From the NCBI RefSeq assembly GCF_014698735.1, contig NZ_JACJTQ010000007.1:95932-159931 (forward strand): DNA of 64,000 nucleotides, in the 5' to 3' direction. The notes beneath the pieces were generated by a model. It was not told the origin of the DNA. It worked only from the letters and a program-made list of their open reading frames with translations, and made no database searches. The position numbers and the translations under genes were made by a program. Positions 55,716 to 64,000 of this stretch are shown one piece after another (the stretch's first letter is position 1; each line of letters opens with the position of its first letter). This DNA is from Anabaena catenula FACHB-362 (lineage in GTDB: Bacteria; Cyanobacteriota; Cyanobacteriia; Cyanobacteriales; Nostocaceae).

Positions 55716-56428
55716 GAGACTGTGTTAATTTCTTCAACAATCTGATTCCAAGCTAATTCAGGGTCAGCCGCAGCAGTAATGGGACGACCAATAACTAGAT
55801 AATCTGCACCTGCAAGTATAGCTTGAGAGGGGGAGAGCGATCGCTTTTGATCTCCTTTCTCAGCCCAAGTTGGACGTACTCCTGGACAAACTAGTAAAAA
55901 ATCATTTCCACAACTTTCCCGCAATTGTCCCACTTCTTGGGGTGAACAAACCGCCCCATCTAAACCAGATTCTTGAGCTAAAAGCGCCATTTGTAAAGCA
56001 AATTCCGGCAATTCTAAAGGAATTTTCAAATCAAACGCCAACTGTCTTGTAGAAATGCTGGTTAACAAAGTAATAGCGATTAACTTTGGTGGTTTAGTCC
56101 CCGCTTTTTCCGCCCCAATTTGCACCGCTTCCACCGCAGCTTTCAGGGCATCTTTACCATTAGTAGCATGAATTGTCAATAAATCCACGCCATAACTAGC
56201 CGCAGCCCGACAAGCACCGGCGACAGTGTTGGGGATATCGTGAAATTTCAAATCTAGAAAAATCCGCTTTTGGCGAGATTTGAGAATTTCCAGAATAGTC
56301 GGACCAGTGCTGGTAAACAACTCCAAACCAACCTTCCAGAAAGTGACTTGGGGAAGTTTATCAACAAGAGCGATCGCACTATCTAAATCTGGTACATCTA
56401 AAGGAACGATAATTTTGTCGGTAGTCAT
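55712..56428 (-). CDS. pyrF: Orotidine 5'-phosphate decarboxylase
   Basis: 238 residues, typical of the bacterial short form. Catalytic [26 protein letters not shown] and VCPGVRP motifs are intact; the C-terminal phosphate-binding [10 protein letters not shown] is present. Makes UMP from OMP, the last step of pyrimidine biosynthesis. First gene of a two-gene unit with the exported protein that overlaps its stop codon. Confidence 0.96.
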   Translation of the reverse strand: MTTDKIIVPLDVPDLDSAIALVDKLPQVTFWKVGLELFTSTGPTILEILKSRQKRIFLDLKFHDIPNTVAGACRAAASYGVDLLTIHATNGKDALKAAVEAVQIGAEKAGTKPPKLIAITLLTSISTRQLAFDLKIPLELPEFALQMALLAQESGLDGAVCSPQEVGQLRESCGNDFLLVCPGVRPTWAEKGDQKRSLSPSQAILAGADYLVIGRPITAAADPELAWNQIVEEINTVS

Positions 56429-56480
56429 TGGTCAAGGAATAGGGAATAGGGAATAGGGGACAGTGAACAGTAAACAGCGA

Positions 56481-56587
56481 TATAGCGGTATGCACTCTTT
56501 GTGAGATACAGTCATTAAATCGCAAAACCTGTAGGGGCGGGGTTTCCCCGCCCTTGATTGTATTGCATCCAACCGATAACCGCTATA
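56481..56587. repeat. MITE-like palindromic element
   Basis: 107 bp bounded by TATAGCGGT / ACCGCTATA, with the central perfect hairpin GGGCGGGG-TTT-CCCCGCCC (56535-56553). Lies between tyrS and pyrF. A heptamer run of GGGAATA words sits just to its left (56431-56456). Confidence 0.82.
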
Positions 56588-56605
56588 ACTGATAATTGAC
56601 CCCAG

Positions 56606-57802
56606 TCACTCTACTAAACGGACAAAATTCTTTTTACCAACTTGTAGAACCTTACCGTATAAATCCCCAGGTTCGGCAAAAGTCGTATCCACATCAGTCA
56701 CCTTATCACCATCTAACCTCACACCACCCTCTTGAATTTTCCGTTTACCTTCTGCGGTACTTTTACACAAACCAGTAACACCGAGAAGATAAGATAACTT
56801 TGCTGGAAATTGTACCTTCTTATCAGCTAACTGAAATTCAGGAAGTGTACCCTCTTCTCCACAAGTTGTTGCTGCTTTTTCAGCTTCATTCGCAACCTCT
56901 TCACCATGATATTGTTTGACAATTTCCTTAGCCAGATATTTTTGACAGTCGCGCGGGTTTTCTGGCAGACTATCCAGAGGTAAATCTGTCAGCAATTCAA
57001 AATACTGTGACAGTAAATTATCTGGCACACATTGCAACTTCTGATACTTTTGGGAAGGATGTTCTCCCAAAGCGACATAATTACCTAAAGACTTAGACAT
57101 CTTTTGTACACCATCAGTACCAATCAAAATTGGCAGAAGTAGCCCAAACTGAGGCTTTAGACCAAAATGGCGTTGTAAATCTCGCCCCACAGCAATGTTA
57201 AACTTTTGGTCAGTTCCGCCCAACTCCACGTCAGCATCAACAGCCACAGAATCATAACCCTGCATTAATGGATACAGGAACTCATGGAGGAAAATCGGAT
57301 TCTCCTTTTTATAACGTTCCGAAAAACCTTCCTTGGCTAACATCTGCCCAACAGTCATAGTCGAGAGCAACTCCAAAATTTTCCCCAAATCTAGACGGGA
57401 AAGCCATTCCGAGTTATAACGCACCTCCAACCTGCCGGGTGTGTCAAAATCTAAAATAGGACGCACTTGGTCAAGATAAGTTTGGGCATTTTGTGTTACA
57501 TCGGCTTCAGTCAGTTGACGACGTACATCAGATTTGCCAGTAGGATCACCAATACGTGCGGTAAAATCACCAATAATCAGAACCGCTGTATGACCAGCAT
57601 CCTGAAAAGCCCGTAGTTTGCGTACTGGTATACTATGACCAAGATGAATATCCGCACCCGTAGGATCAATACCCAGCTTGACTCTTAAAGGACGATTCGC
57701 ATTTGCTAAACGCTGTTCTAGACTTTCAGTTTCACTATCATGATGGGGTTCCGGAAAAATTTCTGCCACACCACGATGCAGCCAAGAGAAATCTTGAGCC
57801 AT
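56606..57802 (-). CDS. tyrS: Tyrosyl-tRNA synthetase
   Basis: 398 residues from the ATG at 57802; the frame to 57892 needs a TTG. HIGH motif in [20 protein letters not shown] in [13 protein letters not shown], and the C-terminal S4 domain ([20 protein letters not shown]). Class I enzyme of the TyrZ-like bacterial group. Divergent from the PBP gene; the upstream DNA of about 170 bp is shared for promoters. Confidence 0.95.
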   Translation of the reverse strand: MAQDFSWLHRGVAEIFPEPHHDSETESLEQRLANANRPLRVKLGIDPTGADIHLGHSIPVRKLRAFQDAGHTAVLIIGDFTARIGDPTGKSDVRRQLTEADVTQNAQTYLDQVRPILDFDTPGRLEVRYNSEWLSRLDLGKILELLSTMTVGQMLAKEGFSERYKKENPIFLHEFLYPLMQGYDSVAVDADVELGGTDQKFNIAVGRDLQRHFGLKPQFGLLLPILIGTDGVQKMSKSLGNYVALGEHPSQKYQKLQCVPDNLLSQYFELLTDLPLDSLPENPRDCQKYLAKEIVKQYHGEEVANEAEKAATTCGEEGTLPEFQLADKKVQFPAKLSYLLGVTGLCKSTAEGKRKIQEGGVRLDGDKVTDVDTTFAEPGDLYGKVLQVGKKNFVRLVE

Positions 57803-57975
57803 ACTAGGGGATTCACTATTAACTACACTTTGCACTTTAGAAATTAGGTTAGTTATGTTCACTGGCAAATTATCCGTTTTCTGCGCTGCCAAACTACTAT
57901 AATTGCAAAAAATTAACCGTCTGATTTCATTGAATGAATTACATTTAAATTTACAAGTGAGGAAGTGAGATCGCC

Positions 57976-59898
57976 GTGTCGTCTAGGACTTTTGAAGACA
58001 AACAGCCACCAGAGCAGGCTTCATCTGGTTTTGAGTTTTTCAAAGGAGTAGGTCAGGTAACTGGCGGTACTCTGTTATCTATCACGTTGCTGGCAAGCTC
58101 TATTGTAGCCGGAGGACTAGTTGGACTAGCCATTAGTTTCCGCAACTTGCCAGATGTCAGACAACTACGTAACTTTTCTCCTTCAGAAACTACATACATA
58201 TATGACATTAAAGGTAAGCTCTTAACAAGTGTTCACGGGGAAGCAAACCGAGAAGTTGTACCCCTAGATAAAATTTCCCCCAATCTCAAACGAGCCGTAT
58301 TAGCCAGTGAAGATGCTAACTTCTACACCCACCACGGTATTAACCCTACTGGTATTGGGCGGGCTGTGGTAGTCAACTTGGTAGCAGGGGGTGTGAAAGA
58401 AGGTGGTTCTACCATCACCATGCAGTTGGTGAAAAACCTGTTTTTATCTCAAAAGCGTGCTTTTACCCGAAAGTTAGCAGAGGCAGTTTTAGCAATTCGA
58501 CTAGAGCAAATTCTCACCAAAGACCAAATTTTAGAAATGTACCTCAATCAAGTTTATTGGGGTCATAACAACTACGGTGTACAAACAGCTGCACGCAGTT
58601 ACTTTAACAAGTCATCAGAAACTTTAACTTTGGCTGAGTCAGCAATGATTGCGGGTTTAATCCCAGCCCCAGAAGAATTCAGCCCATTTGCCAGTATGAA
58701 GCTGGCAAAACAGAAACAAAAAGAAGTTCTGGGGCGGATGCTGGAATTGACTTGGATTACCCAAAAGGAATACGACGACGCTCTCAAGCAAGAAATTAAA
58801 CTTGGTAGAATTAGGTCATTTCAAGGCAGTGCTTCACCTTATATCACCAATACCGTAGCCCAAGAATTGGCGAAAAAGTTTGGGCGGGAAGCGCTGCTAA
58901 AAGGCGGAATGCGGGTTCAAACCACAGTTGATGCCAAATTTCAAGAAATGGCTGAGGCAACGGTCAGCAAGTGGCATAAAACTTTACTGGGACAAGGGTT
59001 ATACAAGAATCAAATTGCCCTTGTGGCAGTTGATCCCCGGACACATTTTGTCAAAGCCCTAGTCGGTGGTGTAGATCCTAAAGCCAGTGAATTCAACCGC
59101 GCCACCCAAGCTCTACGCCAGCCAGGATCTTCTTTTAAACCCTTTGTCTATTATGCAGCCTTTGCCACTGGCAAATATGGCCCAGATAGCACAGTAGTAG
59201 ATTCTCCAGTCAGCTACCGAGATGGGAATGGTTGGTACTATCCGAGAAACTATGATGGCGGCTTTAGCGGAGCCATGTCAATTCGCACTGCTCTGGCCCA
59301 GTCTCGCAATATCCCCGTGATTAAGCTGGGTAAAGCTGTGGGCATGAATAGAGTAATTGAAATCTGCCGCACTTTGGGCATTATGAGTCCAATGGAACCT
59401 GTAACTTCTTTGCCTTTGGGTGCAATTGGTATGACACCTCTAGAAATGGCTAGTGCCTATGCTACCTTTGCCAATTATGGCTGGCAGTCGCCACCAACTG
59501 TAATTGTGCGAGTCACAGATAGCAGTGGGAATGTGTTACTCGACAACACACCCAAGCCGCAGCGAGTCCTTGATCCTTGGGCATCGGCAGCAATTATTGA
59601 TGTCATGCAATCTGTAGTCACAAGTGGTACAGGTAAAGGCGCTGCTATAGATAGACCCGTTGCAGGTAAGACGGGAACAACTTCCTCTGAAAAAGATATT
59701 TGGTTTGTGGGTACAGTACCACAACTCACAACTGCTGTCTGGGTAGGGAGGGACGATAACCGTCAATTGTCCAGTGGTGCAACAGGTGGTGGTATGGTGG
59801 CTCCCATCTGGCGTGATTTTATGGTGAAAGCTCTCAAGGATTCACCTGTAGAAAAGTTCAAGTCACCCTCCCAGTTTACTCGTCCTAAATCAAATTAG
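57976..59898 (+). CDS. Class A penicillin-binding protein (PBP1-type)
   Basis: 640 residues from a GTG. Short cytoplasmic tail, membrane anchor ([20 protein letters not shown]), glycosyltransferase 51 domain with [11 protein letters not shown] and [16 protein letters not shown] and [11 protein letters not shown], then a transpeptidase domain with SxxK in [13 protein letters not shown], and KTGTT. Bifunctional enzyme polymerising and cross-linking peptidoglycan. Cyanobacteria have several; which paralogue is not clear. A G-rich repeat begins right after its stop. Confidence 0.95.
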   Translation: MSSRTFEDKQPPEQASSGFEFFKGVGQVTGGTLLSITLLASSIVAGGLVGLAISFRNLPDVRQLRNFSPSETTYIYDIKGKLLTSVHGEANREVVPLDKISPNLKRAVLASEDANFYTHHGINPTGIGRAVVVNLVAGGVKEGGSTITMQLVKNLFLSQKRAFTRKLAEAVLAIRLEQILTKDQILEMYLNQVYWGHNNYGVQTAARSYFNKSSETLTLAESAMIAGLIPAPEEFSPFASMKLAKQKQKEVLGRMLELTWITQKEYDDALKQEIKLGRIRSFQGSASPYITNTVAQELAKKFGREALLKGGMRVQTTVDAKFQEMAEATVSKWHKTLLGQGLYKNQIALVAVDPRTHFVKALVGGVDPKASEFNRATQALRQPGSSFKPFVYYAAFATGKYGPDSTVVDSPVSYRDGNGWYYPRNYDGGFSGAMSIRTALAQSRNIPVIKLGKAVGMNRVIEICRTLGIMSPMEPVTSLPLGAIGMTPLEMASAYATFANYGWQSPPTVIVRVTDSSGNVLLDNTPKPQRVLDPWASAAIIDVMQSVVTSGTGKGAAIDRPVAGKTGTTSSEKDIWFVGTVPQLTTAVWVGRDDNRQLSSGATGGGMVAPIWRDFMVKALKDSPVEKFKSPSQFTRPKSN

Positions 59899-59909
59899 TG
59901 TTTCTGGAG

Positions 59910-60052
59910 GCAGGGGGCAGGGTGCAGGGTGCAGGGGGCAGAGGGCAGGGTGCAGGGGGCAGGGGGCAGTAGGTAATTATTTCACCCCATCTCCGCGTCA
60001 CCCCATCTCCCCAACTCCCCATCTCCCTATCTCCCTATCTCCCCAGTCTCTA
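59910..60052. repeat. Composite intergenic repeat, type B, copy 3
   Basis: G-rich arm with GGCAGGG/TGCAGGG words, core GCAGTAGGTAATTATTTCAC (59967), C-rich arm with CTCCCCAT and CTCCCTAT octamers. It joins two convergent stops. Confidence 0.86.
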
Positions 60053-60053
60053 G

Positions 60054-60377
60054 TCATAATTGTTTTTCTAGCTCTGTTTTCATCCTTTGTAGGGTGACAT
60101 TCATTTGCTCAAACATTTGTTGCGGAGTGACACCAAACTGACCCATCTGAGTTTTAAGCTGCTGCATGGTCATTTGCGCCATGAAGTCTTCTGATAGCTC
60201 GAACCGTTTCATAAAGACGCGATATCGATCCATCATTGCTTCCATTTGCTCAATAAATAGCTTTTTGCCCTCGCGGTCAAATTTGCCGTAGTTGTTGCCA
60301 AGTTGAATCAGCGCTTGATAATCTTCAAACAGCTGTTTGGCTTCTTGCTGAACTATTTCAGAATCAAAGAATCCCAT
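60054..60377 (-). CDS. DUF1825 protein
   Basis: 107 residues from the ATG at 60377 (MGFFDSEIVQQEAKQLFEDY). The helical sequence FDREGKKLFIEQMEAMMDRY and QLKTQMGQFGVTPQQMFEQM is a conserved cyanobacterial family of unknown function. The 42 bases upstream in frame are not needed. Single gene followed by a type B repeat. Confidence 0.93.
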   Translation of the reverse strand: MGFFDSEIVQQEAKQLFEDYQALIQLGNNYGKFDREGKKLFIEQMEAMMDRYRVFMKRFELSEDFMAQMTMQQLKTQMGQFGVTPQQMFEQMNVTLQRMKTELEKQL

Positions 60378-60479
60378 TTTGCTTCTATTCAACCGAGTGT
60401 TATTACTCAGTAACTTCAAATTTTGCCTCTATTTCTATTTTAGTCTAGGGGACAAATCAATTCAAAATTCAAAATATAG

Positions 60480-60545
<66 letters not shown>

Positions 60546-60550
60546 CACTT

Positions 60551-60645
60551 CGACTACGCTCAGTGACCGGAGTCAGGAGTAAAACCCTCTTGTAGTGGGA
60601 GTTTCATTATCAATTGATGTCCTAACAACCCTGTCCACGGCTATA
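60551..60645. repeat. 95-bp long-range inverted repeat, right copy
   Basis: Reverse complement of 2260-2354 with two mismatches. Joined on its left to the AGGAGTC array through TCAGCACTTCGACTACGC, as the left copy is joined to the related 83-bp tandem unit. Confidence 0.9.
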
Positions 60646-60755
60646 GTGCTGACAGCAGGCCACTTTTACAAAATTCCATAGAACTGCTGAGAGGGAATTG
60701 CCAACTACGAAATTTTACGTAATTTTATTTGTATTTTTTTACTTAGTGTGAGGGC

Positions 60756-61697
60756 TTAAGAATCTTTTTCTTTTTTAGATAAAAATCGATTTAATAAGGC
60801 GGCAATACCCAAAGCTTTGGCGACTGATTTAGGATTACCGTTTTCAGTAGGTTGAATGTTCAGTTGAGCAGCGTATTTCAAAGCTAGGGGTTGCTTGGGG
60901 TTCAGTTTTAATGCTTGACGTATGTAAACCTTAGCCATTCCCAGGAATTTCTGTTGGAGATGTACTACCCCCAGTAAAGCATAATAATCACTGTTATTTG
61001 GTTCTAGCTTGATAGCATCGCGCAGTTCTTGTACTGCTAGATCCCATTTTCCTTGTTCTCCATACTGAACAGCCCGCTCATAGTTACGTCGAGCATAGTT
61101 GATCGGAACGGGGGTAAGATTTTTGTCTTGAGGTAATTTCAGTTCGACTGGTTTGATTTCTGGTCGGGGGATGATGGACTTCGATGAAGTTGTCCACTGT
61201 TCTGTGTTTAAAGCATTATTTTTGTGTAAGGATAAATAAACTAAATTCAGTTTACTGATTTGTTTAGTAACTTGATGTGATTGCGGGAGTGACTTATATT
61301 GGGCAGATGCATAAGAAGTGATGGCTTTTTCATAGAAAAACTCAGCCTCATTGGGAGACATGGACATGATATCGACATTGAGTCCAGTTTGAAGAACTGA
61401 AACTGCCTGTTTGTCTAAGTCTGTCGCTTTTGAGCGCAACATCCCTACTAGGTTAATCCGTTTTTTTGCCTGTTTCAATTGCTGGTAAGCTGGGTTAATT
61501 AAACGAGTCAATATAACTCTGCCTAATTCAGCATCTCGATTATTAGTATTGATATAGTTATCAGGATGTAGTTGCTTTGCTAAGGCATGATAACGTTTAA
61601 GAAGTTGATGATCATCCGCATTTACAGAAACTCCCAAAACAGCATAAGGGTCAATGAGTAGTTCAAGTACTTCTGGTGGCAGGGAGTTCTGTGACAT
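60756..61697 (-). CDS. J-domain protein with TPR repeats
   Basis: 313 residues. N-terminal J domain: IDPYAVLGVSVNADDHQLLK, then HALAKQLHPDNYI with the HPD motif that stimulates Hsp70. Middle region helical and unassigned. C-terminal TPRs: YERAVQYGEQGKWDLAVQEL, DYYALLGVVHLQQKFLGMAK. Likely a co-chaperone that brings a client to DnaK. Cytoplasmic, no membrane segment. Confidence 0.92.
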   Translation of the reverse strand: MSQNSLPPEVLELLIDPYAVLGVSVNADDHQLLKRYHALAKQLHPDNYINTNNRDAELGRVILTRLINPAYQQLKQAKKRINLVGMLRSKATDLDKQAVSVLQTGLNVDIMSMSPNEAEFFYEKAITSYASAQYKSLPQSHQVTKQISKLNLVYLSLHKNNALNTEQWTTSSKSIIPRPEIKPVELKLPQDKNLTPVPINYARRNYERAVQYGEQGKWDLAVQELRDAIKLEPNNSDYYALLGVVHLQQKFLGMAKVYIRQALKLNPKQPLALKYAAQLNIQPTENGNPKSVAKALGIAALLNRFLSKKEKDS

Positions 61698-62190
61698 TTT
61701 AGTAAAATTTGCATATAAAAGCTTTAAGGTGGCAGCAAAGCTAAGTGCAGACTCAGAAATTTTGAATTAGGTGAATTAATGCCAAGGGTTTGTGATGATA
61801 TATAGCAGTTATATGTGATTTTTGTGTATACCTGACGGGAGTGTATGGCTAAGGCCACCCAAGCTAGAGCTAAAGTGGTCTGCGTTCTGACTGGGTTTAA
61901 ACAACTCAGCACCCGGATTTCCCTTCTTTTCTGTTAAGAGTTAAGAGTTAAGCAGAAGCTTAGAAAGTTAAGATGTTGTTTGCTTTTTTCCCACAATTAA
62001 ACAGGAATTGTACATAGCTTAGTTGTTTGAATTTACTTAACTTGTCAGGAGTAACCGATAGCTATTGACTAAATCCATAAAATAGATTTAGATATGCATT
62101 TTTTGTTTCATACTTCACCATGCTGAATTAATCTAAGTGGATTAGCGATGATGGCTGTTTTGTCTTAGGAGTTGTGGTATTTGGAGATTG
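61698..62190. other. Non-coding spacer
   Basis: 493 bp between divergent genes without a gene. GAGTTAA words are tandem at about 61935-61955. No terminator, promoter or RNA recognised. Confidence 0.5.
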
Positions 62191-62574
62191 ATGGATATGA
62201 TTTTACACAAACGGAAAAGCCGAAGCATTGCTGCTATTCTAGCCTTTTCTGGCACAATGACAATTTCAGGATTACATAAATTTTACTTAGGACAACCACT
62301 ATGGGGAATTGTATATGTTTTGTTGTCTTGGACACCAATCCCTAAGGTGGCTAGTGCTATAGAGGGAGTTTGGTATTTAGCCCAAGATGAAGAGGCTTTT
62401 GACCGGAATTTTAATTTCGGTAAGTCAGCAGCTAAAGTTTCTCTTCAGGTCAGTAATCAAGTAGAATCAGTAGCTAGTGCTGTACGTGAGTTAGATGCTC
62501 TGCGCCAAGATGGTTTAATTTCGGAGTATGAATTTGAGCAAAAGCGTCGCCATCTCCTAGACCAGATTTCTTAA
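62191..62574 (+). CDS. TM2-domain protein with C-terminal SHOCT-like helix
   Basis: 127 residues from the ATG at 62191. Residues 11-60 form a TM2 domain (AAILAFSGTMTISGLHKFYL, GQPLWGIVYVLLSWTPIPKV) with the GxHxFYLG motif. The tail LDALRQDGLISEYEFEQKRR is a SHOCT-type motif. Function unknown. Fourteen bases separate its stop from the ComEA-like gene, with which it is likely co-transcribed. Confidence 0.85.
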   Translation: MDMILHKRKSRSIAAILAFSGTMTISGLHKFYLGQPLWGIVYVLLSWTPIPKVASAIEGVWYLAQDEEAFDRNFNFGKSAAKVSLQVSNQVESVASAVRELDALRQDGLISEYEFEQKRRHLLDQIS

Positions 62575-62588
62575 GGTAATCACAAACG

Positions 62589-63122
62589 ATGAACAACTGG
62601 CTACCTTTAAATCTGAAATTGCAAAAACTCCGCGCCAAGCTGGTGAACGATCCTTACTATCGTCTCCAATCTGGGGAAGAAATTCAGATGGCGGCACAAC
62701 TGGGTATGCGTATTGATGCTAATCAAGCAACTGTTGATGATTGGCTGCGTTTACCTGGTTTGTCTATTCATCAAGGGCGATCGCTTGTGGAACTTTCCCG
62801 CTCTGGTGTTAAATTTTATTGTATTGAGGATATTGCTGCGGCTTTGAGTGTGCCTGTACAGCGGCTAGAACCACTGAAACCTCTACTTAATTTTAGTTAC
62901 TATGATGACGAATCTTTAGATAAACCTACTTACTTGCTGAACCCGAATACAGCAACATTAGAGAGTTTGGCAAAAATTCCCTTTATAGATTTACCCCTAG
63001 CCCAAGCAGTAGTGCAGAATCGTGTCACTGCTGGGCCTTATCGTAATCTGGTTGATTTTCAGCAACGCCTAGAATTATCTGGTGAAGCGATCGCTCAGTT
63101 AATGTATTATCTGCGGTTTTAG
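62589..63122 (+). CDS. ComEA-like helix-hairpin-helix protein
   Basis: 177 residues with two helix-hairpin-helix units: IDANQATVDDWLRLPGLSIH (about 42-61) and LNPNTATLESLAKIPFIDLP (about 119-138). HhH domains bind DNA without sequence preference. No signal peptide, unlike ComEA, so it is probably cytoplasmic. It follows the TM2 gene closely. Role unknown; DNA uptake or repair could be considered. Confidence 0.85.
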   Translation: MNNWLPLNLKLQKLRAKLVNDPYYRLQSGEEIQMAAQLGMRIDANQATVDDWLRLPGLSIHQGRSLVELSRSGVKFYCIEDIAAALSVPVQRLEPLKPLLNFSYYDDESLDKPTYLLNPNTATLESLAKIPFIDLPLAQAVVQNRVTAGPYRNLVDFQQRLELSGEAIAQLMYYLRF

Positions 63123-63124
63123 GA

Positions 63125-63222
63125 AGAAGGTGACAGGTGACAGGTGACAGGTGACAGAAAGAAAGCAGAGGAGGCAGGGGGAGATTAACTAATGACCAAT
63201 GACTAATGACTAATGACTAATG
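63125..63222. repeat. Two heptamer arrays (GTGACAG and CTAATGA)
   Basis: About four copies of GTGACAG at 63129-63157, and four to five of ACTAATG-type words at 63192-63222. Both have period 7 but unrelated sequence. They fill the gap between convergent genes. Confidence 0.9.
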
Positions 63223-63223
63223 A

Positions 63224-63796
63224 TTAAATTACCCCAAGACGGTCTAAAGGCCAGAAGCGAAAGGTAGCGCGACCGATGAGGTTTTTTCGTGGTAAAAAGC
63301 CCCAGTAGCGAGAGTCATTGCTATCGTTGCGGTTGTCTCCCATCACAAAAAATTCATTTTCTGGAACTGTTACGGCTGGGAATGGCTGATTTGGGGGTTC
63401 GGCGATGTAGTCTTCTGGTAAGGGTTGACCATTGAGGTAAACTTTGCCCTTATTAACACTAATTACCTCTCCGGGCATACCAATTACCCGTTTGATAAAG
63501 GCTTGATTTTTTTGATATCCCCGACGTTGCAATTCTGGTGGTGAGGAAAAAACGACTATATCGCCAGTTTTGGGAGGGTGAAAACGATAGGATACTTTTT
63601 CTACTACCAAGCGATCGCCTGTGTGTAAGGTGGGGTACATTGATGCTGATGGGATTAACCGAGGTTCAGCGATAAATGTTCTGATTAGGAGTGCTAAACA
63701 TAAAGCGATCGCAATTAAAGTCAGATTTTCTTGCCAACCATGCCATGTTTTTGAGGATGTGGAAGTTTCTTTAATATTACTTTTGTCAGGATTCAT
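63224..63796 (-). CDS. lepB: Signal peptidase I
   Basis: 190 residues from the ATG at 63796; a TTG at 63811 would add five. One membrane anchor (NLTLIAIALCLALLIRTFIA), catalytic Ser in IPSASMYPTLHTGDRL, catalytic Lys in AFIKRVIGMPG, and the C-terminal MGDNRNDSNDSRYWG box. It cleaves signal peptides of exported proteins. One of probably two paralogues in such genomes. Upstream is an intergenic repeat region. Confidence 0.96.
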   Translation of the reverse strand: MNPDKSNIKETSTSSKTWHGWQENLTLIAIALCLALLIRTFIAEPRLIPSASMYPTLHTGDRLVVEKVSYRFHPPKTGDIVVFSSPPELQRRGYQKNQAFIKRVIGMPGEVISVNKGKVYLNGQPLPEDYIAEPPNQPFPAVTVPENEFFVMGDNRNDSNDSRYWGFLPRKNLIGRATFRFWPLDRLGVI

Positions 63797-63892
63797 AGGA
63801 TTTTTCAGCAAGTTTAAATTTGGAACTACCTTGACTATTGTGACTCTAAATGTATATTTATTAGTACTTTTGGTTCTGTGCGAACCCTTACA

Positions 63893-64000
<108 letters not shown>

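Overview
The window is a chromosomal segment of a cyanobacterium, most likely a filamentous heterocyst-forming type (Nostoc/Anabaena/Calothrix-like). The evidence is petB-petD, psaM, a CpcS-type phycobilin lyase, a CtpA protease, a class II Calvin-cycle aldolase, a valyl-tRNA synthetase carrying a CAAD membrane domain, many HIP1 octamers (GCGATCGC), and intergenic spaces packed with heptamer repeats and palindromic repeats of the kind known from Nostocales. No rRNA, tRNA, IS transposase, prophage or CRISPR array was recognised. The strain cannot be named from the sequence alone.

Layout. 1-5 kb: ferritin-like DUF892 protein, HEAT-repeat protein followed by CpcS/CpeS lyase, a site-2 protease and a degenerate metallo-beta-lactamase-fold protein. 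5-8.8 kb: ctpA divergent from petB-petD, then an anti-sigma-type ATPase; the petBD spacers hold strong RNA-like inverted repeats. 8.8-15.5 kb: pirin, valS with CAAD, a coiled-coil protein and an ABC1 kinase. 16-21 kb: BON lipoprotein, histidine kinase, DUF167, FGGY kinase, psaM. 21-31.5 kb: TPR protein, GST, YajQ, MAPEG, a DprA-like protein, a BioD/DRTGG protein, an EbsA-like protein, a glycolipid glycosyltransferase, DUF2231 and a hemerythrin-domain protein. 32-41.6 kb: NusG-N-like small protein, M20 amidohydrolase, fructose-bisphosphate aldolase, secreted phosphodiester glycosidase, nitrilase, HAD hydrolase, NDH-2, GNAT and ChaB. 41.7-48.2 kb is the most accessory-looking part: an RTX surface protein with internal duplication, a two-gene STAND NTPase/TPR module, and a phospholipase-D-like lipoprotein with EF-hand and helix-hairpin-helix. 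48.3-64 kb: cysteine desulfurase, Uma2 relic, DUF1995, a large zinc metalloprotease, family 4 uracil-DNA glycosylase, pyrF, tyrS, a class A PBP, DUF1825, J-domain/TPR, TM2, ComEA-like and signal peptidase I.

Functionally most genes are housekeeping: thylakoid biogenesis and electron transport (petB, petD, psaM, ctpA, NDH-2, glycolipid synthase), phycobilisome assembly, translation, envelope and export. The stand-out observations are the STAND/TPR pair, the PLD/EF-hand/HhH lipoprotein, the interleaved inverted repeats after petD, a candidate structured RNA at 16.62-16.78 kb, a 95-bp near-identical inverted repeat pair located 58 kb apart, and several families of composite repeats including an in-frame 21-bp insertion that splits a HIP1 site. 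Family assignments come from reading motifs by eye; no database search was possible.
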